A DNA stretch of 63,825 nucleotides from contig VGDO01000008.1 in the NCBI GenBank assembly GCA_016869645.1, forward strand, positions 1 through 63,825. The letters are read 5' to 3'. The notes under the pieces are model-generated. The model worked only from the letters and a program-made list of their open reading frames with translations, was not told the origin of the DNA and ran no database searches. The translations under genes were made by a program, and so were the position numbers. This stretch comes from Alphaproteobacteria bacterium. Its GTDB lineage: Bacteria; Pseudomonadota; Alphaproteobacteria; SHVW01. How positions within the stretch are numbered: position 1 is the stretch's first letter; each line of letters begins with the position of its first letter. This document shows, in pieces, positions 29,049 through 37,224 of the stretch.

Positions 29049-30760
29049 CCGTCGATCCGATTACTTTCGCCGTGGTCAAGAGCGGGCTCGACTCGATCGT
29101 CGACGAGATGGCCTACACGGTCATACGCATCGCGCGCTCCGAGATCGTCAAGGACGTCATGGATTTCTCGGCTGCGCTGTGCGACGCCGACGGACAAATG
29201 GTGGCCCAGGCCAAGACCATCGCACTCCATCTCGGCGCGGTTCCCGAAGCGATCGCCGAAGTGATCAAGAAGTTCGGTGACGATCTTCACGAGGGTGATG
29301 CCGTCATCGTCAACGATCCCTATCACGGCGGTATGCACCTGCCTGACATCTTCATGTTCGTGCCGATCTTCCAGGGCGGCCGGCGGCAGGCCTTTGCCGT
29401 GGTGATCTGTCACCAGACCGACGTCGGCGGACGGGTGCCGGGCTCCAATGCCAGCGATTCGACCGAGATCTACCAGGAAGGACTGCGCATCCCGCCGCTC
29501 AAGCTGTTCGAGCGCGGGGTCGTGAACCGGACGCTCGAGGAGCTGATCAAGATCAATGTGCGCGTGCCAGACCGCGTGTGGGGCGACATCCGCTCGCAAT
29601 ACGCCGCGTGCCAGGTCGGCCGGCGCGGCCTAGAGCGGCTGTTCGAGCGCTATGGGGCGGATGCGATCAATGCCTACATGCAGGAGCTGATCCGCTACGC
29701 CGAGCGCCTGACGCGCGATGAGATCCGACGTTGGCCGAAGGGTACATACGAGTTCCTGGATCACATCGACGACGATGGCTTCAGCGATCAACCGATCCCG
29801 ATTCGGGTCGCGATCACGGTCCGCGAGGACTCCCTCCTCGTCGACTATTCCGGCACCGCGCCGCAGGTGCGCGCTGCTCTCAACTCGACGCGCAGCTACA
29901 CGCAGTCATGCACCTATCTGAGTGTGCGCTGCGTGCTGCCGCGCGACGTGCCGAACAACGTCGGCGTGTTCCGCTGCGTCGAGATCAGGGTCCCCGAGGG
30001 CTCGATTCTGGACCCACGTCCGCCCGGGGCGACGGCGGCGCGCGCGCTCACCGGGTATCGCGTGTTCGACGCCATGCTCGGCGCGCTTGCCCAGATCGTA
30101 CCCGAGCGGGTACCCGCGGCCGGCGAAGGCGGCAACAGCGTGATATGCATCAGCGGTGCCAGGCCCGACCGGCGCCCGTTCATCATTGTCGACATGATCT
30201 GCGGCGCGTGGGGTGGACGGCCCGACCAGGACGGCGTCGAGGCGATCACCAACCCGTCGCAGAATCTGTCGAACATGCCGGTCGAGATCATGGAGGCCGA
30301 ACACCCGGTGCGCGTCGAGGAGTATGCGCTGGTCGAGGACAGCGCGGGCGCTGGCAAGTGGCGCGGCGGCCTCGGCATCAAGCGCAGTTACCGCCTGCTG
30401 GCTAAGGACGCGGTGCTTCAATTGCGCGCCGACCGGGTCAAATTCAAGCCCTACGGGCTCGCGGGCGGCGGTGTCGGCGGCGCCTCGCGCAATACGCTCA
30501 TCACCAACGGTGATGCCCGCGCACTGCCGGGCAAGGTGACGATGACGCTGGAGTGCGACACCGTCGTGCGCCATGAGCAGGCCGGCGGAGGCGGCTTCGG
30601 GAATCCGCGTGAGCGCGATCCCGCGCTTGTGCGCGAGGACGTCCTCGACGGCAAGATCTCGCGTGGACGGGCCATGACCGACTACGGTGTGGTGATCGAC
30701 TTAGCCGGTCGGATCGACGCTGACGCGACCGAGGCCGCGCGTCGCGTAATGGGGTCTTGA
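29045..30760 (+). CDS. hyuB: hydantoinase subunit B (HyuB-like)
   Basis: 571 residues, partner of HyuA in the ATP-dependent hydrolysis of cyclic amides. Family blocks are visible in order: DFSAALCDADGQMVAQA, VNDPYHGGMHLPD (metal-ligand region), VICHQTDVGGRVPGS, LVDYSGTAPQV and GAGKWRGGLGI, with the glycine-rich end AGGGGFGNPRERDP. The start overlaps hyuA by 4 bp and its TGA shares one base with the regulator ATG, so all three genes look translationally coupled. Confidence 0.88.
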   Translation: MTVDPITFAVVKSGLDSIVDEMAYTVIRIARSEIVKDVMDFSAALCDADGQMVAQAKTIALHLGAVPEAIAEVIKKFGDDLHEGDAVIVNDPYHGGMHLPDIFMFVPIFQGGRRQAFAVVICHQTDVGGRVPGSNASDSTEIYQEGLRIPPLKLFERGVVNRTLEELIKINVRVPDRVWGDIRSQYAACQVGRRGLERLFERYGADAINAYMQELIRYAERLTRDEIRRWPKGTYEFLDHIDDDGFSDQPIPIRVAITVREDSLLVDYSGTAPQVRAALNSTRSYTQSCTYLSVRCVLPRDVPNNVGVFRCVEIRVPEGSILDPRPPGATAARALTGYRVFDAMLGALAQIVPERVPAAGEGGNSVICISGARPDRRPFIIVDMICGAWGGRPDQDGVEAITNPSQNLSNMPVEIMEAEHPVRVEEYALVEDSAGAGKWRGGLGIKRSYRLLAKDAVLQLRADRVKFKPYGLAGGGVGGASRNTLITNGDARALPGKVTMTLECDTVVRHEQAGGGGFGNPRERDPALVREDVLDGKISRGRAMTDYGVVIDLAGRIDADATEAARRVMGS

Positions 30761-31437
30761 TGGCGCGACTGCATCCGGCCAGCGCCACTGCGGAACTGAT
30801 CCGGCTGCGTCGGCGCGGCCGGCGCGATCCGGAACTCAGCCGCGACATCATCCTCAGCGCCGCACGCGACGAGTTCGTCGAGCATGGCCTGAACGGTGCG
30901 CGCGTCGATCGCCTTGCCCGCCGGATCGGCGCCAGCAAGAACCTGATTTACCACTACTTCGGCAGCAAGGACGGGCTCTACCTCGCGGTGCTGGAGGGCA
31001 TCTACCGCGGTATGCGCGAGAGCCAGGACGATGCGAAGCTACGCCAGCTGCCACCCGTCGAGGGCATGCGGCGTCTGGTCGCCAACACGTTTGATCACTT
31101 TGCCCGTACGCCGGCCCTGATCCGGTTGATGAGCATCGAGAACATCCACTATGCCCGCCACTTGCGCCGCTCGAAGGCGGTGCGCACGCTCTATCCGTCG
31201 TTGCTGACGACGATCTCGGCACTGCTGGCAGGCGGTCAGGCGACCGGCGAGTTCCGGCGCGACGTCGATCCGATCGACCTGTACATCTCGGTCGCGAGCC
31301 TTGCGTATTTCTACCTTTCGAATCAGTACACGCTGTCCTGGATCTTTCGTCAGCGCTTCGCTGCACCCAAGCGGCTGGCCCAGCGGCGAGCCCATGTCGT
31401 CGCGGTGATCCTCGGCTATCTCCAGAACCGCGATTGA
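30760..31437 (+). CDS. TetR/AcrR-family regulator, RutR-like
   Basis: 225 residues. The N-terminal helix-turn-helix reads SRDIILSAARDEFVEHGLNGARVDRLA then IGASKNLIYHYFGSKDGLYLAVLEG, with the hallmark YHYFGSK. The C-terminal ligand domain is of the RutR-like type, with a long helix and several Tyr residues (SLAYFYLSNQYTLSWIF). ATG at 30760 in a TGATG overlap with hyuB. RutR senses uracil and binds TTGACCANNTGGTCAA; the two operators in this window have the same half-site geometry, so this protein is the obvious candidate to bind them, with a cluster substrate or product as inducer (inference). Confidence 0.85.
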   Translation: MARLHPASATAELIRLRRRGRRDPELSRDIILSAARDEFVEHGLNGARVDRLARRIGASKNLIYHYFGSKDGLYLAVLEGIYRGMRESQDDAKLRQLPPVEGMRRLVANTFDHFARTPALIRLMSIENIHYARHLRRSKAVRTLYPSLLTTISALLAGGQATGEFRRDVDPIDLYISVASLAYFYLSNQYTLSWIFRQRFAAPKRLAQRRAHVVAVILGYLQNRD

Positions 31438-31467
31438 TGCCGTTGCGTGCGAAGCGCGGTCGGATGC

Positions 31468-32145
31468 TCAATCGCAGGCGCCGTCGACCGCGCGCGCGGT
31501 GGTGACGCCGATCAGGCTGTCGCGCGTCACCAAGCGCTCCAGCGCCTCCGCGCTCCAACCCTCGGTCCCGTCCGGCCGTCGCGGCAGGACCATGAAGCGC
31601 AGGTCGGCGGTGCTGTCGTGGACGCGCACCGCGACTTCCGCCGGCAGCACTGTCCCGAATTCGGCCAGCACGCCGCGCGGATCGCGAACTGCGCGCGACC
31701 GGTATGCCTTCGCCTTGTACCAGGATGGCGGGATGCCGAGCAGCGCGCGCGGGTAGCACGAGCACAGGGTGCACACGATCATGTTGTGCAGTTCGGCAGT
31801 GTTCTCGACGACGGTCAGCTCGGCGACACCCATGTTGACGCCGAACTGCGTGACCGCCGAATTGGCGTGGGCGAGCAGCGCCGTCTTAAACGCCGGATCG
31901 GTCCAGGCTCGCGCCACGACGCGCGCCCCCATCGCCGGACTGCGCGCCTCCATGGTCTCCATAGCGCGCCTGATGTCGTCCGCGGTGAATATGCCTTTCT
32001 CGATCAGGAGCTCGCGCAGCGCACGTTCCCTGAGCACGATCTCGGGATCGGGTTCCCGCTCGTGGGCTTCAGGCTCCGAGTGCGAATGGCCGGTATGATC
32101 GTGTCCGGGGTGGTCGCGGGTCGAATGCTCATGCGTGCTGCTCAT
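31468..32145 (-). CDS. nitrile hydratase alpha / thiocyanate hydrolase gamma-like subunit
   Basis: 225 residues. The metal centre VCTLCSCYPR places the three ligand cysteines at about 125, 128 and 130; the CTLCSC form is the cobalt type, with two cysteines normally oxidised to sulfinic and sulfenic acid. Flanking features RAWTDPAFKTALL and LGIPPSWYKAKAYRSRAVRDPRGVLAEFG are standard. Unusual is the N-terminal tail with eight histidines in its first 28 residues, perhaps for metal loading. ATG 32145 shares one base with the preceding stop (TGATG); GTG 32148 is possible. Last gene of the P2 operon, 30 bp from the convergent tetR. Confidence 0.85.
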   Translation of the reverse strand: MSSTHEHSTRDHPGHDHTGHSHSEPEAHEREPDPEIVLRERALRELLIEKGIFTADDIRRAMETMEARSPAMGARVVARAWTDPAFKTALLAHANSAVTQFGVNMGVAELTVVENTAELHNMIVCTLCSCYPRALLGIPPSWYKAKAYRSRAVRDPRGVLAEFGTVLPAEVAVRVHDSTADLRFMVLPRRPDGTEGWSAEALERLVTRDSLIGVTTARAVDGACD

Positions 32146-32438
32146 CACGTGCCATCCTTCGGCTCGAGCCAGTGCTCATAGAGATCGGCGACGAGGTCGT
32201 CGGCCGCCGCGCCAGCGTAGCCCGGCCACAATTCGCGCTGCGGGAAGGCGACGCGGTATAGCATTCGATAGGGAATGCCGAGTTCCCCCTGGGCGAGGCG
32301 CTCGGGGTCGGGATAGGCGCCGCAGATCCGCGCCACCCGTCCGACCCTGCCCCGCAGATAGCGGGGGGTGCGCACATGGCCTGCCTGATTGCGCAGGCTG
32401 ACGCGGACGAGCTGGCCTTGGGCGTAGGCGGGGGTCAT
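32145..32438 (-). CDS. nitrile hydratase beta C-terminal half / thiocyanate hydrolase alpha-like subunit
   Basis: 97 residues equal to the SH3-like barrel that forms the C-terminal half of ordinary nitrile hydratase beta subunits: GQLVRVSLRNQAGHVRTPRYLRGRVGRVARICG and YRVAFPQRELWPGYAG. It is an independent gene here, overlapping the beta N-terminal half gene by 4 bp. Beta split into two polypeptides is the layout of thiocyanate hydrolase (scnB-scnA-scnC) and of toyocamycin nitrile hydratase. Confidence 0.8.
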   Translation of the reverse strand: MTPAYAQGQLVRVSLRNQAGHVRTPRYLRGRVGRVARICGAYPDPERLAQGELGIPYRMLYRVAFPQRELWPGYAGAAADDLVADLYEHWLEPKDGT

Positions 32439-32773
32439 GGGGCGTCACTGCCCTCGGCGCGCAGCCGGGCGATCCGAGCATCGAGCTCGGCCTGGGTGAC
32501 GACCCCCTTGCGGACCATCAAACGCGCGATCGAGTGGACCCAGCGTTCGTAATAACTGAGCCGCTCATAGTCCTCCGGCGCCATCGTCTCGTTCATCCAG
32601 CGGAATTCGTCGACCCGCATCAGGCGCCGGCGCGGATCGCCGAGCAGCTCCAGGATCGCGTCGACACGCTGCTCCCACAGGGTCGCGGGATGCGCGCAGG
32701 TCTCGACCGGTTCGCCTGGCTGTCCGCCATAGTCGTGATGCGCGGTAGCATGCAGCGGTTGATCCTCGGCCAT
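32435..32773 (-). CDS. nitrile hydratase beta N-terminal half / thiocyanate hydrolase beta-like subunit
   Basis: 112 residues. HHDYGGQPGEPVE followed by LWEQRVDAILELLGD, then MAPEDYERLSYYERWVHSIARLMVRKGVVT, match the helical N-terminal half of nitrile hydratase beta. Small activator proteins of these enzymes share this fold, so an activator role is the main alternative, but gene order and the adjacent C-terminal half favour a structural subunit. ATG 32773 lies eight bases from GGGAG; ATG 32779 would give an ATGA overlap with the upstream stop. Confidence 0.8.
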   Translation of the reverse strand: MAEDQPLHATAHHDYGGQPGEPVETCAHPATLWEQRVDAILELLGDPRRRLMRVDEFRWMNETMAPEDYERLSYYERWVHSIARLMVRKGVVTQAELDARIARLRAEGSDAP

Positions 32774-32775
32774 GT

Positions 32776-33759
32776 TCATGTCTCCCGGAAATCTGGCGCG
32801 AACAACTCGTCGATCGTCACTGGACGGGCCTGCAGTCCATCGGACCGCGACCAGCGCAGCTGCGCCTCGATGACGTGGCGATTGGCGGCGAGACCATAGG
32901 GCCAGGGATCGTCGCCCATCAGGGCGCGCGCTTCGGCGAGCGCCTGATGCGGCCAGGGCAACGTCACCTTGGGCGCCTGGATCACGTCGAGCTCTGCCAG
33001 CGCCAGCGCCTTCGCCGCGGCGAACGCGCGGAACAGGCGCCCGGGCAGGTCGGGATGCTGCTTGACGAGGCTGTGCCGCACGCCGAGCGCATGCATGATC
33101 GGGAAGATCCGAAATTCTCGATACCACGTCTGCTCGGCCGCGGTCGGATCAGGGAAAAGCCGCCGGACCGTCGGGCTGCCCGCCGTGAAGGCTGGCGGCG
33201 GCCGCAGAGAGATCATTGCGTCCAGCTCGCCCTCCATCAGTCGGCTGTCGAGTGTCCGCCCGGGCGGCAGCAGCTCGATGTCGACCCCCGTGGGCGGCCG
33301 GCCGACGGGAAATTCAAGCGGCTTGGTGCGCTCAGCGTCTCCGACCCGCCATCGGATGTCGCGCGGCTCGACGCCATGCGCGTCGCGCAGCATGCCGCGC
33401 ACCACGACCGCTGCCGTCATGTCGTATTCCTGCAGGCCGACGATCCGGCCGCGCAGATCCTCCGGTCGATCAATGCCACGATCGGTACGCACGAAGATCG
33501 CGGAGTGGCGGAAGGCGCGCGACAGGAAGACCGGAACGAGGGTATAGGGGAACCCGCCCTTGGAGATCGCCGTGACCGAATTGCTGAACGACAGCTCGCA
33601 GACATCGAAATCGGCCTGGCCGAAGGCGCGCGCGAAGGTGATCTCGGGCCGCAGGATCTCGACCAAGAGCTCACAGCCATCGACCCGCACCCGGCCGTCG
33701 ACCAGCGGCATGGTCCGATCATAGTTCCAGAACGCTGCCGACAGCCGCAGTGTCGCCAC
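32776..33759 (-). CDS. 4,5-dihydroxyphthalate decarboxylase-like / periplasmic-binding-fold protein
   Basis: 327 residues from GTG 33759. The sequence ATLRLSAAFWNYDRTMPLVDGRV through ELSFSNSVTAISKGGFPYTLVPVFLSRAFRHSAIFVR and DLRGRIVGLQEYDMTAAVVVRG is that of the Pht5-like family, which shares a type 2 periplasmic-binding fold with NMT1/SsuA proteins. There is no signal peptide, which argues for a cytoplasmic protein or enzyme rather than a transport receptor. Family annotation as decarboxylase is often inherited; the reaction here is unknown. It starts 8 bp after the cysteine hydrolase gene. Confidence 0.7.
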   Translation of the reverse strand: MATLRLSAAFWNYDRTMPLVDGRVRVDGCELLVEILRPEITFARAFGQADFDVCELSFSNSVTAISKGGFPYTLVPVFLSRAFRHSAIFVRTDRGIDRPEDLRGRIVGLQEYDMTAAVVVRGMLRDAHGVEPRDIRWRVGDAERTKPLEFPVGRPPTGVDIELLPPGRTLDSRLMEGELDAMISLRPPPAFTAGSPTVRRLFPDPTAAEQTWYREFRIFPIMHALGVRHSLVKQHPDLPGRLFRAFAAAKALALAELDVIQAPKVTLPWPHQALAEARALMGDDPWPYGLAANRHVIEAQLRWSRSDGLQARPVTIDELFAPDFRET

Positions 33760-33766
33760 CGTGCGC

Positions 33767-34513
33767 CTACTCCGCCGCGCGCGGCGCCGGCGCACCCTTG
33801 GGCAGGTCGAATTGTCCCGCCGGAATCCGTGCGAGGGCTGCCAGCGCGGCGTCGCTGGAAATGACGTCGGCGTACTTGGCATTCATGTCGCACAGATTGA
33901 TCGCGTGTGACGCCTCGCTGCGGTCGAAGCAGCCTTCCTCGACGACCTGGACGCGCAGGTTGTTGGAGAATGCGTCAATCACCGTCGCGCGCACGCAGCC
34001 GCTGGTCGACACGCCGCAAACAACGAGGGTGTCGACCTTGAGATCGATGAGGAAGCTTATTAGCGGCGTGCCGAAGAACGCGCTCGGCTTGGTCTTGTAG
34101 ATCACGACGTCCTGCGGCGATGGCGCGATCTCGGCGACGATATCGTTGCTCTTGATGTCGTGTTCGGGGTCCTCGAACTCGCGGGCGTTCTTCCAGCGCC
34201 AGGCGCCTGCGTCGAAGCCGTCGAGCCGTCTCGTATTGGTCGAATAGAAAATGGGAAAGCCACGTCCGTGGCAGGCGTCGATCAGGCGGCGGATGTGGGT
34301 GATGGCTCGCCAGGCGTCCTCGCCGCACGAGTTGCGCCACTTGGCGATGGATTTGAGCAGTGGCTCTGGCCGATCACCGCAGAAATTGTAGCTGACGTCG
34401 ACGATCATCAGCGCCGGCCGCTGCCCGAAGCCCATCGGAGCCGCGTAGCCCGCAGCGGCGAATGCCTCGCGGTCACGCGGGGTCAAAAAGCGGTCCCAAA
34501 TCGGCTTCGACAT
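33767..34513 (-). CDS. isochorismatase-family cysteine hydrolase, N-carbamoylsarcosine amidase-like
   Basis: 248 residues with the full catalytic triad of the family: Asp near 39 in ALMIVDVSYNF, Lys near 142 in KTKPSAFFGT and the nucleophile Cys near 173 in GVSTSGCVRAT. The N-terminal extension and the GYAAPMGFGQRPAL start resemble N-carbamoylsarcosine amidohydrolases. In creatinine breakdown that enzyme acts right after N-methylhydantoinase, releasing ammonia and CO2; HyuA and HyuB in the facing operon make a similar pairing plausible here. ATG 34513 has GGAGG upstream. Confidence 0.8.
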   Translation of the reverse strand: MSKPIWDRFLTPRDREAFAAAGYAAPMGFGQRPALMIVDVSYNFCGDRPEPLLKSIAKWRNSCGEDAWRAITHIRRLIDACHGRGFPIFYSTNTRRLDGFDAGAWRWKNAREFEDPEHDIKSNDIVAEIAPSPQDVVIYKTKPSAFFGTPLISFLIDLKVDTLVVCGVSTSGCVRATVIDAFSNNLRVQVVEEGCFDRSEASHAINLCDMNAKYADVISSDAALAALARIPAGQFDLPKGAPAPRAAE

Positions 34514-34555
34514 GATGGCCTCCGTATTCGGTCCTCGACCTGCAAGCGTCGTCGC

Positions 34556-35332
34556 TCAGGCGCCGTGCACGGCCCCGACATTGCCGCCGCGCTGTGACAC
34601 GTGCCACGGCACCAGGATCCGCTCGGCGATGCCAACCAGATAGAACAGGATCGTGCCGAGAATGCCGAGCAGCACGATCGCTGCGAATACACGTGGTATC
34701 TGGAACATGCCCTGTGCCGTGAGGATGACGTAGCCGAGACCAACCTGTGAAGCGACGAACTCTCCTGCGATCGCGCCGACCAGCGCCAGCGAGATCGCTA
34801 CCTTCATGCCTGCGAACATCGCCGGCAGTGCGGAAGGAAACCTGATCTTCCACAGCACCTGGAGCGGACGCGCGCGCATCGACTTGGTCATGTCGAGCAC
34901 GTCGGGATCGACCGAGCGCAGGCCGAGCACGGTGTCGATGACGATGGAAAACAGGGCGATCAGCATCGAGATCGCCACCTTGGAGCTGAGGTTGGTGCCC
35001 ATCCAGATGATGAACAGCGGCGCGAGCGCAATCTTGGGGATCGAGTTGAGCGAGACCAGAAGGGTGTAAAGCGTGCTCTCCAGCACGCGCGAGTAGACGA
35101 TGCCGATCGCGGCGAGCACGCCGAGCACGAGGGCGAAGAAGAAGCCCAGCAGGCAGGCACCGACCGTATAAGCGGCGTGACGCGCGTACCATACGGGATC
35201 GCTGGCGATCTCCAGCGCGACCGCCGATGGGGCCGGCAGGATGAAGCTCGGCGCCGAGGTCGCCCAGACCGCGACTTCCCAGAAAACGAAGAAGCCGACC
35301 AGGACGAGGACGACGGTTCTCGTGTGGCTCAT
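34556..35332 (-). CDS. ABC transporter permease, SsuC/TauC type
   Basis: 258 residues with about six membrane segments. The EAA-type loop contacting the ATPase reads DMTKSMRARPLQVLWKIRFPSALPAMFAGMK, and the family block SLNSIPKIALAPLFIIWMG is clear. This type moves nitrate, sulfonates, taurine, pyrimidine precursors and similar small anionic or heterocyclic solutes. ATG 35332 overlaps the ATPase stop by 4 bp. The open frame upstream of 35332 is a shadow of the ATPase gene. Confidence 0.9.
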   Translation of the reverse strand: MSHTRTVVLVLVGFFVFWEVAVWATSAPSFILPAPSAVALEIASDPVWYARHAAYTVGACLLGFFFALVLGVLAAIGIVYSRVLESTLYTLLVSLNSIPKIALAPLFIIWMGTNLSSKVAISMLIALFSIVIDTVLGLRSVDPDVLDMTKSMRARPLQVLWKIRFPSALPAMFAGMKVAISLALVGAIAGEFVASQVGLGYVILTAQGMFQIPRVFAAIVLLGILGTILFYLVGIAERILVPWHVSQRGGNVGAVHGA

Positions 35333-36156
35333 CGGCTGTCCTTGAGGAAGCCCATGCCTTCGAACAGGCGTCGGATCCGTGACGTAGAGCGGCCGAAGAC
35401 GGGCGTCTCGCGCGCGTCGAGAGTGCGCGGCCGCGGCAGGTCGATCGCGATGGTCTCGACGATGCGACCGGGATTGGCGGCCATCACGACCACGCGGTCG
35501 GACAGGAAAACCGCTTCGGAAATGCTGTGAGTGATGAACAGCACGGTCTTGCGCGTCTGCAACCACAGGCGCTGCAGCTCGAGATTGAGCTCGTCGCGGG
35601 TCAACGCGTCGAGCGCGCCGAACGGCTCGTCCATCAGCAGCAGGGCCGGATCCTGAATCAACGCGCGACAAATGGCGACGCGCTGGCGCTGCCCGCCGGA
35701 CAGCTCCCAGGGTTGGCGGGACTCGTAGCCAGCGAGCCCGATCAACGCCAGCAGGTCGCGCGCCCGCGCCAGGGCGGGCCCGCGCGGCAGGCGGTGGAAC
35801 TCGATCGGCAGCATGATGTTGTCGATCACGTTGCGCCAGTCGAGCAGGATGTCGCGCTGGAACACGATCGCCATCCCTTCGGGGGGCTCGACCACCGGCT
35901 TGCCATCGACGTCGATGCGTCCGCCCGTCACGTCGGCGATGCCGGCGATGCACTTGAGCAGGGTTGACTTGCCGCAACCGCTCGGACCGACGACGCTGAC
36001 GAACTCGCCGCGGCCGATGGTCAGATCGATCTGCCGAAGGGCATTGACGACAACGCCCTTCGGCGACCGGTAGTCCTTGTCCAGTGCCGAGATGCCGACA
36101 TGAGCAAGGCCTGCTGTGCCGGAAATCGAACGTGCCGTGATCTCGGCCTGGACCAT
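35329..36156 (-). CDS. ABC transporter ATP-binding protein, SsuB/TauB type
   Basis: 275 residues. Walker A VGPSGCGKSTLLKCIAG, Q-loop VFQRDILLDWRNV, signature ELSGGQRQRVAICRALIQDP, Walker B LLLMDEPFGALD and H-loop FITHSISEAV are all intact. It starts 4 bp after the binding-protein gene and overlaps the permease by 4 bp, so the three importer genes form one unit. Confidence 0.92.
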   Translation of the reverse strand: MVQAEITARSISGTAGLAHVGISALDKDYRSPKGVVVNALRQIDLTIGRGEFVSVVGPSGCGKSTLLKCIAGIADVTGGRIDVDGKPVVEPPEGMAIVFQRDILLDWRNVIDNIMLPIEFHRLPRGPALARARDLLALIGLAGYESRQPWELSGGQRQRVAICRALIQDPALLLMDEPFGALDALTRDELNLELQRLWLQTRKTVLFITHSISEAVFLSDRVVVMAANPGRIVETIAIDLPRPRTLDARETPVFGRSTSRIRRLFEGMGFLKDSR

Positions 36157-36160
36157 GCAC

Positions 36161-37156
36161 TCAGTTCGGAATGAACTTGTTGGTGAAGTAGTCCGAAGGC
36201 TTGCTGCCCGCCGGGATCGAATTGGTCTGCTCCAGGACTGCAATGGTTCCCTTCCAGTCCTCCTCGGATTGCCAGCCGTATCGCTTGCCCTTGGTCGCGG
36301 CGGTGGTGAAGAAGGGTTGGTACTCGACGATCTGGCCGCGCAGGATCTCGGCGTCGAGCTTTTCGTTCGGGCGCTGCGTGAGAATGGCCTGGACCGCTTC
36401 GTCGGTGTGGCCGGCATGGATGTATTCCCAGGCGCGGACCACGACGGGGACGAAGCGCCGCAGCGCATCCTCCTTGGACTCGAGCACCTTCGGCGTCGTG
36501 ATCAGCCCGTAGCTCGGCAGGTTGATGCCGACATCGGCGAGCAGGATGCCATCCGATGGACGTTGCCTATCCGCGGTCGGCTTGGCGAAGGGATAGGTCG
36601 TCAACGTCGCGTCGACCGTGCCGGACAGGTAGACCGATAGCAGCGATGATGCATCGACGTTGATGAGATTGACCTTGTCTCGCGCGGCGCCGCCCGCCTT
36701 CAGGAACGGCTCGACCAGCGGACCCCAGCCGCTGCCGGCCGTATACGCGACCTTCTTGCCCTCGAGATCCTTGACGGTCTTGAGGCCGGAACCCTTCGGC
36801 ACCAGAGCTCCGAGCTCGCCGCGGCGCGCCAGTCCGGCGATCGACGTGATGCCCATTCCCTTGCCGCGCGCGATTGCCGCGGTGCCGAGCTGGACCCAGC
36901 CGATGTCGATCTCACCGGTCGCCACCTGCTGCATGGTCAGGCCGGAACCTTTGCCGTCGGAGACTTCGACTTCGACGCCGGCCTCCTTGAACCAGCCCTT
37001 GACCACGCCAAGGTGAAGGCCGGCGTGCATTCCCCAGGGCGCCCAGTCGACACGGGCCGTCAGTTTCGGCAGCTGTTGTGCGACTGCGTGCCGGCCGAAA
37101 CCCGTGAATCCGGCGGCAATGGCGCCGCCGGTGAAGGTGCGTCGCGTGACGAGCAT
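36161..37156 (-). CDS. ABC transporter substrate-binding protein, NMT1/SsuA-like
   Basis: 331 residues. An N-terminal twin-arginine-like signal (TRRTFTGGAIAAGFTGFG, cleavage near AVAQQ) precedes a type 2 binding fold: VDWAPWGMHAGLHLGVVKGWFKEAGVEVEV, GEIDIGWVQLGTAAIARGKG and DLEGKKVAYTAGSGWGP. Proteins of this fold bind thiamine pyrimidine precursors, sulfonates, nitrate or aromatic acids. It is the receptor of the importer encoded by the next two genes; its ligand is probably the substrate of the cluster. Confidence 0.88.
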   Translation of the reverse strand: MLVTRRTFTGGAIAAGFTGFGRHAVAQQLPKLTARVDWAPWGMHAGLHLGVVKGWFKEAGVEVEVSDGKGSGLTMQQVATGEIDIGWVQLGTAAIARGKGMGITSIAGLARRGELGALVPKGSGLKTVKDLEGKKVAYTAGSGWGPLVEPFLKAGGAARDKVNLINVDASSLLSVYLSGTVDATLTTYPFAKPTADRQRPSDGILLADVGINLPSYGLITTPKVLESKEDALRRFVPVVVRAWEYIHAGHTDEAVQAILTQRPNEKLDAEILRGQIVEYQPFFTTAATKGKRYGWQSEEDWKGTIAVLEQTNSIPAGSKPSDYFTNKFIPN

Positions 37157-37224
37157 GGCACTATCTCCCCTTTGGTTGCAGTTGTCTCAGCAATCAGTCG
37201 TCCCACTCGGCCCGCCCGAATAGC

